Shown one piece after another: positions 53,413-63,241 of a stretch of 64,000 bases of DNA (the first letter of the stretch is position 1; each line of letters opens with the position of its first letter). This DNA is from Kocuria massiliensis. GTDB taxonomy: Bacteria; Actinomycetota; Actinomycetes; Actinomycetales; Micrococcaceae. A model generated the notes under the pieces. The model was given only the letters and a program-made list of their open reading frames with translations, did not search any database and was not told the origin of the DNA. The stretch spans positions 983,590 through 1,047,589 of the forward strand of contig NZ_LT835161.1 in NCBI RefSeq assembly GCF_900169715.1, written 5' to 3'. The position numbers and the translations under genes were made by a program.

Positions 53413-53462
53413 CCACAGAAAAACGCTCCGTTGCCATATGGCAACGGAGCGTTTTTCTGTGG
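53413..53462. terminator. 50-base perfect palindrome, bidirectional terminator
   Basis: Arms of 25 bases (CCACAGAAAAACGCTCCGTT... and its complement) meet without a spacer at CCATATGG, with an internal GTTTTTC that gives a T-run on both strands. It lies between convergent ndk and the VKOR-type gene. Confidence 0.92.
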
Positions 53463-53472
53463 GGCTCCTCGT

Positions 53473-54117
53473 TTAGAACATCGCGAGAATGTTGGCGAAG
53501 AACCGGATAAAAATAATTCCGAAGATGACCAACAAGATCATCACGGTCAGGAACCAATTCCACCGGGGGAGAGTCTCGGCGATTCGCGGGGATACGGGAA
53601 TAATCCCCATGCGGATATTGTGCATGGTCACGCTCACCGAAAGTATGGTTTGAACGATCCACACGATCATGCAGTACAGGCACAGAGCGTCGATCTGGAA
53701 CGTCGTCTGATACCACAGCCAGAAAGTGAAAATCGAACCCAGCACCACACCGATATTGACGCAGATCCAATACCATTTGGCGAACCGTGCACCGGCCAGC
53801 ATGGCCGTACCGAGGGTCAGAATGACTGCATAGGCGACGATGCCGATGAACGGGTTGGGGAAACCAAAGAGTTCGGCTTGAGGGGTTCGCATGACCGTGC
53901 CGCAGTTGAGCAGGGCGTTGATGTCACAACTGGCTTTGTGACCAGCATCCAAAAAGACCTGAAGCCGTTCAAAAACGAGCGCCGCAGATGCGAAAAATCC
54001 GATGGCACCGGTAATGACGAGCAGCCAGCTGAAACGTCTTTCGGTGGACTCTCCAGCCCCAGAAAGGGGTCGATCCGAGTCGTTTCCGACCTCACGACCG
54101 ATTCTCGAAGTGCTCAC
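53473..54117 (-). CDS. Vitamin K epoxide reductase (VKOR) family membrane protein
   Basis: 214 residues from a GTG at 54117 (with AGGA eight bases upstream); a longer form from ATG 54171 is possible. Four to five helices. The first loop has CDINALLNC, the pair of shuttle cysteines, and the active site is ALCLYCMIVW (CXXC). VKOR in actinobacteria reoxidises DsbA-like proteins outside the membrane using menaquinone. No dsbA fusion is present here. The Rv2466c-like gene at 33402 is cytosolic and not an obvious partner. Confidence 0.9.
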   Translation of the reverse strand: MSTSRIGREVGNDSDRPLSGAGESTERRFSWLLVITGAIGFFASAALVFERLQVFLDAGHKASCDINALLNCGTVMRTPQAELFGFPNPFIGIVAYAVILTLGTAMLAGARFAKWYWICVNIGVVLGSIFTFWLWYQTTFQIDALCLYCMIVWIVQTILSVSVTMHNIRMGIIPVSPRIAETLPRWNWFLTVMILLVIFGIIFIRFFANILAMF

Positions 54118-54581
54118 GCGATAGTCCTTGTGGGTTGGGGCGTGCGGTAGAAGACCGCGCTCGTACCCCATCATCCTAACCAAGGGCTCCTTCGAAATTT
54201 TACGGAAAGCTTCGCAAGTCCACTGGGAGCTCCCTGATAATTCGTAATCCGGCATGTGGACGTGTTGCTGTGCGATACTGGCAGAGGTGAGATCCGCGCC
54301 GCACGCGGTTCGAAGCCCAATGTGCAGCCGACAGGTGCCGTGTACCGCGTCCCGACCAGGGATGCGAAGACCACCTTGCACAAGACTTCTGCGAGACGCG
54401 AAGCTCGGCGCGACCATTGGCCCGAGTGGTGCCCTTTGCCGGCATCTCTGTTACGTCGGCTCGACGTGCGCCACGGGGTACGCCATGACTTCCGGTCGCC
54501 GCGATGAATGCGGTGAGACCGAATAATCGAGAGAGATCGCGAGTGCGGCTCGGGATGCTCTCCTAGGAGTACCAACTAAAC
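54118..54581. other. 464-base region upstream of rne
   Basis: It holds the divergent promoters of the VKOR gene and rne and probably a long rne 5' leader; RNase E mRNAs are often autoregulated through such leaders. No known RNA family, gene or tRNA was recognised. The rne ATG has AGGAG about 12 bases before it, inside the small palindrome CTCCTAGGAG at 54560-54569. Confidence 0.4.
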
Positions 54582-57500
54582 ATGAGCACACATCACGAAG
54601 GCGCCGCCGAACTCGGTGGGGCCGAATCATCGGAATCTGAGAACGCCGTGTCGTCCGCGAATTTCGGACAGGAAACCACGGCACCTTCCGAACAGTCGGA
54701 AGCTCAACAGCCAGAGACCACTCAAAATGCACCCGTAGAAGCGTCGGGAGCCTCCGCTGAACAGACGACCGACGAATCACAGGACGATCGCGACAACGAC
54801 GACACCCAGGACGGGACTTTTCCCGCCATCTCGGCGACCTCGTTGCTCTTTCACGCCCCCGACCTTGACGAAATAAAGGCGGCGGCGAAGGCCAAAAAGG
54901 CGGCCGAGGAATCTGAGGAGGATGAGCCTGAGGACGATGCGGTTGATGACGGCGAGGTGGTCGCCCGACGTCGTCGCCGCCGACGTCGCGGTGGTGAGGA
55001 CCTCGAATTAACCGGTGGTTCGGAGGATGACCCGCCCAACACGGTCACCAAGGTCCGCACGCCGCGAGTGACCGAAGGCGCCACCTCCAACAAGGTGACG
55101 TCGGTTAAGGGATCCACTCGTCTCGAGGCCAAGCGCCAGCGTCGTCGTGACTCTCGAGCATCGGGGCGCCGTCGCCACGTGATCACGGAAGCGGAGTTCC
55201 TTGCGCGGCGTGAATCTGTAGATCGCCAGATGATCGTGCGGCAAAAGGACGACCGGATTCAGATCGGTGTACTGGAAGACGGCGTCCTTTCGGAACACTT
55301 CGTGTCGAAGACGCAGCAGGACTCCCTGATCGGCAACGTGTATCTGGGCAAGGTCCAGAACGTGTTGCCGTCTATGGAGGCCGCCTTCGTCGACATCGGC
55401 CGCGGCCGGAACGCTGTGCTGTACGCGGGGGAAGTGAATTGGGACTCGAGCGGTCTCGACGGGGCCCCGAGGAAGATCGAAAACGCCTTGAAGTCCGGCG
55501 ATTCTGTACTGGTCCAGGTGACCAAGGATCCCATCGGGCACAAGGGCGCTCGTCTGACATCTCAGATCTCGCTTCCCGGCCGATACCTGGTCTATGTACC
55601 CGGTGGGTCGATGACTGGCATCTCGCGCAAGCTTCCGGACACCGAGCGTGCACGCTTGAAGAAAATCCTCAAGGATAAATTGCCGGAAGGCGCTGGCGTC
55701 ATCGTTCGCACCGCGGCTGAAGGCGCTGCAGAGGAAGAGCTCGCACACGACATCAATCGCCTGCGGGCGCAGTGGGAAGACATCGAGTCGAAGTCCACGT
55801 CGAAGAAGACGCTGTCCCCGGAGATGCTTTATCAGGAACCGGACCTCACCATTAAGACGGTTCGCGACGTTTTCAACGAAGACTTCTCCGCGATGGTCGT
55901 TCAGGGGGAGCAGGCCTGGGACAACATCGAAGCTTACGTGACCTATGTGGCTCCCGATTTGCTGGACCGCCTCAAAAAGTGGGACGGCGAGGGCGACCTC
56001 TTCGATCACTACCGTGTTGAGGAAGGCTTAGCGAAGGCCCTGGACCGCAAGGTATTCCTGCCGTCGGGTGGCTCGTTGGTCATTGATCGCACCGAGGCCA
56101 TGACCGTGGTTGACGTCAATACCGGAAAATTCACCGGATCCGGTGGAAACCTCGAGGAGACCGTCACCAAGAACAACTTGGAGGCTGCCGAAGAGATCGT
56201 GCGGCAACTGCGTCTGCGCGACATCGGTGGAATCATCGTCATCGACTTCATCGACATGGTCCTGGAGCAGAACCGGGACCTCGTGTTGCGCCGACTCATC
56301 GAATGCCTCGGTCGGGATCGCACCAAACATCAGGTCGCTGAGGTGACATCACTCGGACTCGTGCAGATGACGCGTAAGCGCATGGGTACCGGCCTCCTCG
56401 ATGTCTTTTCCGAGCCCTGCGAGCATTGCGGCGGTCGGGGTGTGATTGTGCATGACCAGCCGTTGAAGGGCCGTTCAGGTTCCGACGCCGTGGATCACAG
56501 CAACCGCAACGACCGCAAGCGGCACAAGGACCGCAACCGTTCGTCACGTCCGTCACATGAGACGCCCAAGCGCAATGACGCTCAAGCCGAGGCAACGCGC
56601 AACGCCGTGGCCAATATCGCGGCGGCATCCGCGCACCACGACGACGACACGTCAGGGTCCGGCCAGCATGACGATGCTCAGTCGGTCCGTCCGGAGAGCG
56701 GTGAATCGAAGTCGGCCAAGAAGCGGAAGCGCCGCAAACGGAATAAGGATCGCCAGGCCGAGGCAACGCGGAGTCAGGATTCGGCTTCGCAGAGTTCCCA
56801 ACGAAACGCGGACTCCTCGGAGGATCAGGGCGGCGCCTTGACCGACGGCAACCCGGATATGGTCGTCACCATTCAGGGCGAGGTCGTCAACCTGCCGCAG
56901 TCCGAGAAGGGCGGCCAGCGGAAGTCAACGCGTCGTGATGACTCTCAGCTCAGCCTCGATTCGCTCAATGCGGCCTTCGACGGTAAATCGTCTGACGAGC
57001 GAAAATCGTCGGATGCAGACGCCGACCAGAGCACACCGGACACGGTCTCCACCACCGATCGTGCCCGACGTCGTGCGGAAGAGCGCCGAGAGGCTTCGAG
57101 GGCCCGTTCAGGTCGTCAAGGTGCCGAAGCGGCACGCAAGGCTGCCCTGGAAGCTCTGGAAGATATGCGCCCTGGACGTAACCGGCGCCAGAAGCCGTCG
57201 GAGGATACGACGAAGTCAGAGTCGCGTTCCAACCGTCGGGGCGATACCAACCGACGTCGCCCCAACCGTCAGGAGACGCCGGATCCCGCGAAGGCAACGG
57301 TGACCGGAGTCGCGGTGCCGGGTAGCGGTCAGGCATCTGGCGAGGAGAAAGCCGCGTCCAATGAACCGACCGCATCCGTCCCCACTTCGGCGACCGGTGC
57401 ACCGGAAAAGCCGAAGAAGCGTCGCGTTCGTCGAGCCGCTTCGAGTGGTTCCGACGGTGAAATTCAGACGGGCATTTCCGGTGCGGCCTCGGGAGGTTCG

Positions 57501-57608
57501 GTATCTTCAACCACCTACCGCGCTCCGGAATCTGAGAAGTCCGAGTCCCAGAACGTCACGATGTTGGGTGTGGGCGTGACGGCTGACGAAATTCAGCGTC
57601 CGGAATGA
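54582..57608 (+). CDS. rne: Ribonuclease E/G family endoribonuclease
   Basis: 1008 residues. An acidic, disordered N-terminal region with a basic RRRRRRRGG-like patch (to about residue 215) is followed by the catalytic half: S1 domain with GNVYLGKVQNVLPSMEAAFVDIG, DNase I-like part with the metal Asp511 in VVDVNTGKFTG and Asp555 in IIVIDFIDM, and the Zn-link Cys613/Cys616 (EPCEHCGGRG). The C-terminal third is again disordered, rich in Arg, Ser, Asp and Glu with repeated KKRKRRKR-like clusters, and is the likely RNA and partner-binding part. Placement before rplU, rpmA and obgE is the usual actinobacterial order. Confidence 0.96.
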   Translation: MSTHHEGAAELGGAESSESENAVSSANFGQETTAPSEQSEAQQPETTQNAPVEASGASAEQTTDESQDDRDNDDTQDGTFPAISATSLLFHAPDLDEIKAAAKAKKAAEESEEDEPEDDAVDDGEVVARRRRRRRRGGEDLELTGGSEDDPPNTVTKVRTPRVTEGATSNKVTSVKGSTRLEAKRQRRRDSRASGRRRHVITEAEFLARRESVDRQMIVRQKDDRIQIGVLEDGVLSEHFVSKTQQDSLIGNVYLGKVQNVLPSMEAAFVDIGRGRNAVLYAGEVNWDSSGLDGAPRKIENALKSGDSVLVQVTKDPIGHKGARLTSQISLPGRYLVYVPGGSMTGISRKLPDTERARLKKILKDKLPEGAGVIVRTAAEGAAEEELAHDINRLRAQWEDIESKSTSKKTLSPEMLYQEPDLTIKTVRDVFNEDFSAMVVQGEQAWDNIEAYVTYVAPDLLDRLKKWDGEGDLFDHYRVEEGLAKALDRKVFLPSGGSLVIDRTEAMTVVDVNTGKFTGSGGNLEETVTKNNLEAAEEIVRQLRLRDIGGIIVIDFIDMVLEQNRDLVLRRLIECLGRDRTKHQVAEVTSLGLVQMTRKRMGTGLLDVFSEPCEHCGGRGVIVHDQPLKGRSGSDAVDHSNRNDRKRHKDRNRSSRPSHETPKRNDAQAEATRNAVANIAAASAHHDDDTSGSGQHDDAQSVRPESGESKSAKKRKRRKRNKDRQAEATRSQDSASQSSQRNADSSEDQGGALTDGNPDMVVTIQGEVVNLPQSEKGGQRKSTRRDDSQLSLDSLNAAFDGKSSDERKSSDADADQSTPDTVSTTDRARRRAEERREASRARSGRQGAEAARKAALEALEDMRPGRNRRQKPSEDTTKSESRSNRRGDTNRRRPNRQETPDPAKATVTGVAVPGSGQASGEEKAASNEPTASVPTSATGAPEKPKKRRVRRAASSGSDGEIQTGISGAASGGSVSSTTYRAPESEKSESQNVTMLGVGVTADEIQRPE

Positions 57609-57620
57609 GCCGGTGTTAGT

Positions 57621-57660
57621 GTGATGCGTGTCGCGCCAAATTGGGCGCGACACGCATCAC
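57621..57660 (+). terminator. Terminator of rne
   Basis: 17-bp arms GTGATGCGTGTCGCGCC and GGCGCGACACGCATCAC around a six-base loop, 12 bases after the rne stop. No T-run follows. Confidence 0.8.
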
Positions 57661-57914
57661 CGTCACTTGCCGCCCGACTTGCGGTGTCGTAGTCTTGTAT
57701 GTCGGTGCTCATTAACATCTCATGAACGGACGTTAAGGTCCGAGCCGGTCAAACGGGCTGAGACGAGTCAATGAGCAAGAGAGTCCGGACGCCCGGTGGT
57801 TGACTCCGCAGGTAGCGATGCGACTGGTCCCATCCCATTCGGCGAGGGCCTGTTGAATTAGGTGCTCTCCCAAAAAACTTTGTACAGATAACGTCGAGAG
57901 AAGTGAGTTCCCAA
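57661..57914. other. Leader and promoter region of rplU-rpmA
   Basis: About 250 bases between the rne hairpin and L21. It should hold the ribosomal-protein promoter and a leader; I see no convincing match to a known ribosomal-protein leader motif. Confidence 0.4.
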
Positions 57915-58226
57915 GTGGTGTACGCGATTGTCCGCGCTGGCGGCCGCCAAGAAAAGGTTTCCGTCGGAGACCTCGTGACCCTTGACCGCGTCGCCGGCGA
58001 GGCCGGCAGCACCATTGAGCTGCCCGTGCTGATGCTGGTTGACGGCGAGAAGGTCAACGCCGATGCGAAGTCCTTGGCTTCCGCTACGGTCACGGCAGAG
58101 AAGGTTGAGGACCTCCGCGGTCCGAAGATTGTCATTCAGAAGTTCAAGAACAAGACCGGTTACAAGAAGCGCCAGGGCTTCCGCGCTGATCTGACCAAGG
58201 TCAAGATCACCGGCATCAACGCCTAG
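57915..58226 (+). CDS. rplU: 50S ribosomal protein L21
   Basis: 103 residues, normal length, binding 23S r[21 protein letters not shown] is the standard N-terminus, and [25 protein letters not shown] the C-terminal RNA-binding signature. The GTG at 57915 is chosen over a GTG at 57903 because it gives the family N-terminus. Operon with rpmA 51 bases downstream. Confidence 0.97.
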   Translation: MVYAIVRAGGRQEKVSVGDLVTLDRVAGEAGSTIELPVLMLVDGEKVNADAKSLASATVTAEKVEDLRGPKIVIQKFKNKTGYKKRQGFRADLTKVKITGINA

Positions 58227-58277
58227 TAACCCCCAGCACGGTTTTCCGTCAGAAATTTCATCCGAAGGTAGGCAGGT

Positions 58278-58535
58278 ATGGCACATAAAAAAGGTGCAAG
58301 CTCAACCCGTAACGGCCGCGATTCGAACCCCCAGTACCTGGGTGTGAAGCGCTTTGGCGGCCAGGCCGTCAACGCCGGCGAAATCATCGTTCGCCAGCGC
58401 GGTACCCATTTCCACCCGGGCGAGAACGTCGGCCGCGGTGGAGACGACACCCTGTTCGCTCTGGCCGCTGGTCAGGTCGAATTTGGCCGTCGCCGCGGCC
58501 GCAAGGTCGTCAACATCTTGTCCGCAGCGGAGTAA
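58278..58535 (+). CDS. rpmA: 50S ribosomal protein L27
   Basis: 85 residues. [28 protein letters not shown] is the flexible N-terminal tail that reaches the peptidyl transferase centre, followed by [27 protein letters not shown]. There is no cleavable N-terminal extension of the Staphylococcus type. Followed by a strong terminator. Confidence 0.98.
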   Translation: MAHKKGASSTRNGRDSNPQYLGVKRFGGQAVNAGEIIVRQRGTHFHPGENVGRGGDDTLFALAAGQVEFGRRRGRKVVNILSAAE

Positions 58536-58576
58536 TTCGTTCGTCGTGACGTGCCGGTCGGTGTGACCGGCAGAGG

Positions 58577-58617
58577 AAAAGAGGGCATGCGCGTACGTCG
58601 CGTATGCCCTCTTTTCT
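58577..58617 (+). terminator. Terminator of rplU-rpmA
   Basis: 17-bp arms AAAAGAGGGCATGCGCG and CGCGTATGCCCTCTTTT (one G-T wobble) around TACGT, ending in TTTTCT. Confidence 0.92.
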
Positions 58618-58669
58618 GCTTAACCGATAGAATCGCGGAATACGCACCGCAAGATTTTGAGGAGTTTGT

Positions 58670-60268
58670 GTGGCCAACTTTGTGGACCGGGTCGTCTTGC
58701 ACGCCAGCGGCGGATCCGGGGGAGACGGTTGCGTTTCCGTGCGCCGTGAAAAGTTCAAGCCCCTTGCCGGGCCGGACGGTGGTAACGGGGGCAACGGCGG
58801 TGACGTGATCCTCAGGGTAGACGGTCAGTCCACCACGCTCCTCGAATATCATCATCTGCCGCATCAAACCGCGCCCAAGGGCGATGTGGGTCGAGGCGGT
58901 CTGAGCCACGGACGGCACGGGGAGAACCTGATCCTCTCGGTGCCACAAGGCACCGTCGTCAAGAGCAAAGACGGCGAAGTCCTAGCCGACCTCGTTCGGG
59001 AAGGCGACGAATTCGTCGCGGCCCGGGGCGGAATTGGTGGCATGGGGAATGCTGCCCTGGCCTCGCCCAAACGGAAAGCGCCGGGATTCGCCTTGCTCGG
59101 CATCGACGGCGAGGCACGCGACGTCGTACTGGAACTCAAATCGATTGCCGACGTCGCCCTGGTGGGTTATCCCTCGGCGGGTAAGTCCTCGTTGATTGCG
59201 GCCATGAGTGCCGCACGTCCCAAGATCGCGGATTATCCTTTCACCACCCTGGTGCCGAACCTCGGCGTCGTGGAAGCGGGCAACGTACGCTTCACGGTGG
59301 CAGACGTTCCCGGATTGATTGAAGGAGCATCTGAAGGCAAAGGCCTAGGTCACCGATTCTTGCGCCATGTCGAGCGGTGTGCCGCGATCGTTCACGTGAT
59401 TGACTGCGCGACGTTGGAGCCGTATCGCGACCCGATCAGCGACTTCGAGACGATTAACGCCGAATTGTCTCGGTACGACGTCGATCCCACCGCCGGTACG
59501 TCCACTCCGCTTGTGGAGCGTCCACACATCGCCGTGCTCAATAAGATTGATGTTCCCGAGGCTAGGGAACTCGCCGAATTTGTCCGTGGTGACCTCGAAG
59601 CCCGAGGTATGCGCGTCATCGAAATCTCCACGGCGTCGCACGAGGGTCTGAAGGAGCTTTCCTTCGCGATGGCGGAGCTCGTGGAGGCCGCTCGTGCTGA
59701 GGCCGTTGAGGTCGAAGAGGAAGCACCTGCTCCGGCGGTTATTCGTCCACGCGGGTTCTCCAAGAAAAAGGTTCAAGAGTTCTCAATTCGTCATGAAGAA
59801 CGGAACCTGGAGCCGCTCTTCCGCGTATTGGGTGAGAAGCCGGAGCGTTGGATCAAGCAAACCGACTTCGCAAATGACGAAGCTGTCGGGTTCTTGGCGG
59901 ATCGTCTCGCTAAGCTCGGGGTCGAAGATGAATTGTTCAAGCAAGGTGCCAAGCCTGGCGACGCCGTCGCCATCGGACCTGACACGGATGCCGTGCTCTT
60001 CGATTGGGAACCGACGATGATGACCGGTGCGGAAAACCTCACGAGTCCCCGAGGAACAGACGCCCGGCTCGAGGAGCTGCTTCGTCCGACGCGTGCGGAG
60101 AAGCGTGAAGACTACCAGCAGCGCAAGGACGCGAGGGCCGCCGCACGTGCGGACCTCGAGGCCGAACGCCTTGCCGGTAAGTGGACGGAATCAGTGGACC
60201 AAGCGCGTGAGCGTAAGGCTCGTGGAACCGGCACCGAAGAAATTTCTGGAGGAAACGGGACAGAATGA
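58670..60268 (+). CDS. obgE: GTPase ObgE/CgtA
   Basis: 532 residues; essential GTPase in 50S ribosome assembly and stress response. Gly-rich Obg domain ([31 protein letters not shown]), G domain with G1 GYPSAGKSS at about 166-174, switch [19 protein letters not shown] and NKID, then the C-terminal OCT domain with [25 protein letters not shown] charged tail of about 70 residues (from [20 protein letters not shown]) follows the OCT domain. Start GTG 58670 has GAGGAG six bases upstream. Overlaps proB by four bases. Confidence 0.97.
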   Translation: MANFVDRVVLHASGGSGGDGCVSVRREKFKPLAGPDGGNGGNGGDVILRVDGQSTTLLEYHHLPHQTAPKGDVGRGGLSHGRHGENLILSVPQGTVVKSKDGEVLADLVREGDEFVAARGGIGGMGNAALASPKRKAPGFALLGIDGEARDVVLELKSIADVALVGYPSAGKSSLIAAMSAARPKIADYPFTTLVPNLGVVEAGNVRFTVADVPGLIEGASEGKGLGHRFLRHVERCAAIVHVIDCATLEPYRDPISDFETINAELSRYDVDPTAGTSTPLVERPHIAVLNKIDVPEARELAEFVRGDLEARGMRVIEISTASHEGLKELSFAMAELVEAARAEAVEVEEEAPAPAVIRPRGFSKKKVQEFSIRHEERNLEPLFRVLGEKPERWIKQTDFANDEAVGFLADRLAKLGVEDELFKQGAKPGDAVAIGPDTDAVLFDWEPTMMTGAENLTSPRGTDARLEELLRPTRAEKREDYQQRKDARAAARADLEAERLAGKWTESVDQARERKARGTGTEEISGGNGTE

Positions 60269-61470
60269 GCAAGGCCAACTCGAAGCTGAAACAGACCGAG
60301 ATCCAGCGCTCCGCGGAAAACCGGGGGAAGAACCGGGTCAGCCCCATCGCCAAGCGTTCGGATATTCCCAAAGCCAAGCGTGTGGTGGTCAAGGTTGGTT
60401 CGTCCTCGTTGACCTCCATTGCGAATTCCTTGGACGAACTCGCGGTCGCCACGGTGACCGATGTGTTGGCCAAGGCCCACGCTCGCAATGTCGAGGTGGT
60501 TTTCGTGTCGTCTGGTGCAATTGCGGCCGGTCTGGCGCCCCTCGGCTTGAGCCGTCGCCCCAAAGATCTCTCCACGCAGCAGGCCGCGGCCTCCGTGGGG
60601 CAGTCGCTCATCATGACCCGGTACACGGAGCTCTTCACCCGCTATAACGTCACCATCTCGCAGGTGCTCGTGACGGCCGAGGACCTCATGCACCGGAACC
60701 GCTACCACAACGTGCATCGTCAGCTGGAGCGCCTTCTCGACCTCAACGTTCTCCCGATTGTTAACGAAAACGACGCCGTCGCGACTCACGAACTGAAATT
60801 CGGGGACAACGACCGCATCGCGGCGCTGGTCGCCCACACGATCAAGGCCGATGCCCTCCTGTTGCTCTCCGATGTGGATGCCTTGTACACCAAGCACCCA
60901 GCCGAGGGCGGCGAACGCATCGCCGAGGTTTCGGATCCCGAGAAGGATCTGGAAGGTGTCGAAATCGGAACCATCGGTCGTGCCGGTGTGGGATCCGGCG
61001 GCATGGTCACCAAGGTCGAGGCGGCCAAGATTGCGTCGGCATCGGGCATTCCCGCGCTCGTGACCTCCACGGCGAATGCGGCGGCGGCGCTGGCGGGTGA
61101 GGACGTCGGTACGTGGTTCAAGCCCACGGGAGGCCGTCGTTCGGTGCGTCTGGTGTGGCTGACTCAGCTCGCCAAAACCAAGGGCGCGTTGACCCTCGAT
61201 GACGGCGCCGTGAAAGCGATCCGCCGCCGGACCTCTCTCTTGGCTGCGGGAGTCACCAAGGTCGAGGGTGTTTTCCGTCCGGGAGAGGCCATTGCGCTCA
61301 AGACGCCTGAGGGAAAGACTATTGCTCACGGGATCGCCGCTTATTCAAGCGACGAATGTAATCTGACCGCAGGAAAGCACACCGACGACGTCGTGGACGA
61401 ACTCGGCGAGAATTTCGACGGCGTGCTGGTGCACGTCGATAATCTCGCGTTGTTGCGCCGGAAACCATAG
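60265..61470 (+). CDS. proB: Glutamate 5-kinase
   Basis: 401 residues; first step of proline synthesis. An unusual basic N-terminal extension of about 35 residues precedes [13 protein letters not shown]. Kinase motifs [42 protein letters not shown] and [16 protein letters not shown]-like segments are intact; the C-terminal PUA domain (from about residue 310, [25 protein letters not shown]) is present. ATGA overlap with obgE. The product partner ProA is encoded next. Confidence 0.96.
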   Translation: MSKANSKLKQTEIQRSAENRGKNRVSPIAKRSDIPKAKRVVVKVGSSSLTSIANSLDELAVATVTDVLAKAHARNVEVVFVSSGAIAAGLAPLGLSRRPKDLSTQQAAASVGQSLIMTRYTELFTRYNVTISQVLVTAEDLMHRNRYHNVHRQLERLLDLNVLPIVNENDAVATHELKFGDNDRIAALVAHTIKADALLLLSDVDALYTKHPAEGGERIAEVSDPEKDLEGVEIGTIGRAGVGSGGMVTKVEAAKIASASGIPALVTSTANAAAALAGEDVGTWFKPTGGRRSVRLVWLTQLAKTKGALTLDDGAVKAIRRRTSLLAAGVTKVEGVFRPGEAIALKTPEGKTIAHGIAAYSSDECNLTAGKHTDDVVDELGENFDGVLVHVDNLALLRRKP

Positions 61471-61559
61471 ACTCCGAGCCGGCGGTGGGGGCGGTCAAAC
61501 GTTTTTACGTTCAGTGAAAGCGGATGATTCGCTGACCGCCTCCCGCTAGGGTTGACGTT

Positions 61560-62867
61560 ATGAGCGAAAACGCACAGGAACACCAGTCCACCTTTTCGGT
61601 CCCTGAAGACGTTCAGACCGCGGTCAATGCGATGGCCGATGACGCCCGGAGGGCTTCCCGCGCTCTGGCCACCGCCGATCGGAGTCGTAAAGATCGAGCT
61701 CTGATCCGCATCGCCGAGGCCATTGACGCCTCCCGAGAGGTCATTCTGCGGTCGAATAGTGACGATGTGTCTCGGGGTCGAGAGAAGGGCCTCGCTGAGA
61801 ACCTGTTGGACCGGCTCACGCTGAACGATGAGCGCATTGATGGACTCATCGAGGCCCTCCACAATCTTGCATCCCAGGTTGACCCCATTGGGGAGATCTT
61901 GGATGGCCAGACCCTCCCCAATGGGTTGAGGGTGTCACGCGTCAGGGTTCCCCTCGGCGTCGTCGGTGCCATCTATGAAGCCCGCCCCAACGTGACCGTG
62001 GATATTGCGGGACTCGCCTTGAAGTCTGGTAACGCCGCGATGTTGCGAGGTGGCTCGGCTGCCCTCGAAACGAATAAGACGCTCGTCGGCGTGATCCGAG
62101 ACGCACTCGACGCCGCGGGGCTGCCCATGGACGCCGTGCAGTCGGTTGACGAGTACGGCCGCGACGGTGCCAACGCTCTGATGCTGGCTCAAGGCAAGGT
62201 CGACGTCCTCATTCCTCGCGGAGGCGGCAACCTGATCCAGTCGGTGGTCCAGAACGCCCGCGTTCCGGTCATCGAAACGGGGGAGGGCAACGTTCACATC
62301 TACTTGGACGACACCGCCGATGCCGAAAATGCGGTCCCGCTCGTCGTGAACTCGAAGATTCACCGCCCCTCCGCCTGCAACTCCGCCGAAACTTTGTTGA
62401 TCCAAAAGGGATCGCAGGCGGCCGGCGAGGTGCTCAAGGGATTGTTGGACGCTGATGTCCGCCTCCACGTGGACGATGCGTCTGCCGAGCTTGCGGGCGG
62501 GTTCTCAGATCGAGTGGTTGCGGCAACAGACGACGATTGGGATTCCGAAACGCTGGCACTCGAAATGTCGGTGAAGGTCGTCGATTCCATGGAAGAGGCT
62601 CTCGAGCATATTCAGAAGTACTCGACTGGTCACACCGAACTCATCATCACTAACGATCTCCGTAAGGCCGATGAATTTGTGAATCGCGTTGATTCGGCGA
62701 CCGTCATGGTCAATGCGTCCACGCGATTCACCGATGGCGGGGAATTGGGCCTCGGAGCTGAAGTCGGAATTTCCACGCAGAAGTTGCATGCTCGCGGACC
62801 GATGGGCTTGGCTCAACTCACCTCGTCGCAGTGGGTGGTCCGGGGGCAAGGCCACGTCAGGGGCTAA
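61560..62867 (+). CDS. proA: Gamma-glutamyl phosphate reductase
   Basis: 435 residues; NADPH-dependent second step of proline synthesis. The catalytic Cys273 is in HRPSACNSAETLLI; GVVGAIYEARPNVTVDIAGL and VLIPRGGGNLIQSVVQNARVPVIETGEGN are family signatures. A separate 89-base gap after proB with a possible own promoter. The first residues (SENAQEHQSTFSVPED) are variable. Confidence 0.97.
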   Translation: MSENAQEHQSTFSVPEDVQTAVNAMADDARRASRALATADRSRKDRALIRIAEAIDASREVILRSNSDDVSRGREKGLAENLLDRLTLNDERIDGLIEALHNLASQVDPIGEILDGQTLPNGLRVSRVRVPLGVVGAIYEARPNVTVDIAGLALKSGNAAMLRGGSAALETNKTLVGVIRDALDAAGLPMDAVQSVDEYGRDGANALMLAQGKVDVLIPRGGGNLIQSVVQNARVPVIETGEGNVHIYLDDTADAENAVPLVVNSKIHRPSACNSAETLLIQKGSQAAGEVLKGLLDADVRLHVDDASAELAGGFSDRVVAATDDDWDSETLALEMSVKVVDSMEEALEHIQKYSTGHTELIITNDLRKADEFVNRVDSATVMVNASTRFTDGGELGLGAEVGISTQKLHARGPMGLAQLTSSQWVVRGQGHVRG

Positions 62868-62941
62868 ACTGGACGTGACCTCATCGCACCGGCATCACGG
62901 CGGACGCTGGAATCGGCCCGTCGGAAGGGAAAAATAGGACT

Positions 62942-63178
62942 ATGCTCAACACCGCTATCCTCGCCACCGCAACATTGGCGGAAGAATCCGAAGGGTTTGA
63001 CCTCGGCATCCCCCATTGGTTGGTGGCTGTGATTTTCTTCGCGGCATTCTTGCTGATGGCCATCGTGACCATGTCGTTCTCCGGTCGCGGCATCCGCCGT
63101 GATTCGGTGAGCCCGTCGTCGCTTTCGCCGGAAGAAGTCGAGGCCATGACCGAATACCAGCAGAAGCACCGCCGCTAA
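62942..63178 (+). CDS. Small single-span membrane protein, conserved between proA and nadD in actinobacteria
   Basis: 78 residues: short N-terminal part (LNTAILATATLAEESEGFDLG), one helix (HWLVAVIFFAAFLLMAIVTMSF) and a basic then acidic cytosolic tail (SPEEVEAMTEYQQKHRR). Function unknown. ATG 62942 with AGGA just upstream. Followed by a hairpin. Confidence 0.8.
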   Translation: MLNTAILATATLAEESEGFDLGIPHWLVAVIFFAAFLLMAIVTMSFSGRGIRRDSVSPSSLSPEEVEAMTEYQQKHRR

Positions 63179-63194
63179 GGCCTTCGACGGAAGC

Positions 63195-63229
63195 TGGGAC
63201 CCCGCTTTGCACCGCCATACGGGGTCCCA
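63195..63229 (+). terminator. Hairpin downstream of the small membrane gene
   Basis: 10-bp arms TGGGACCCCG and CGGGGTCCCA around a 15-base loop, followed by TTCGC. Likely terminator of proA and the small membrane gene. Confidence 0.75.
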
Positions 63230-63241
63230 TTCGCACATTTC

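Noticed and set aside
54250-54340. tRNA-like GGTTCGAAGCCC segment in the rne leader
   Set aside because: The T-loop-like bases are not flanked by pairing acceptor, D or anticodon arms.
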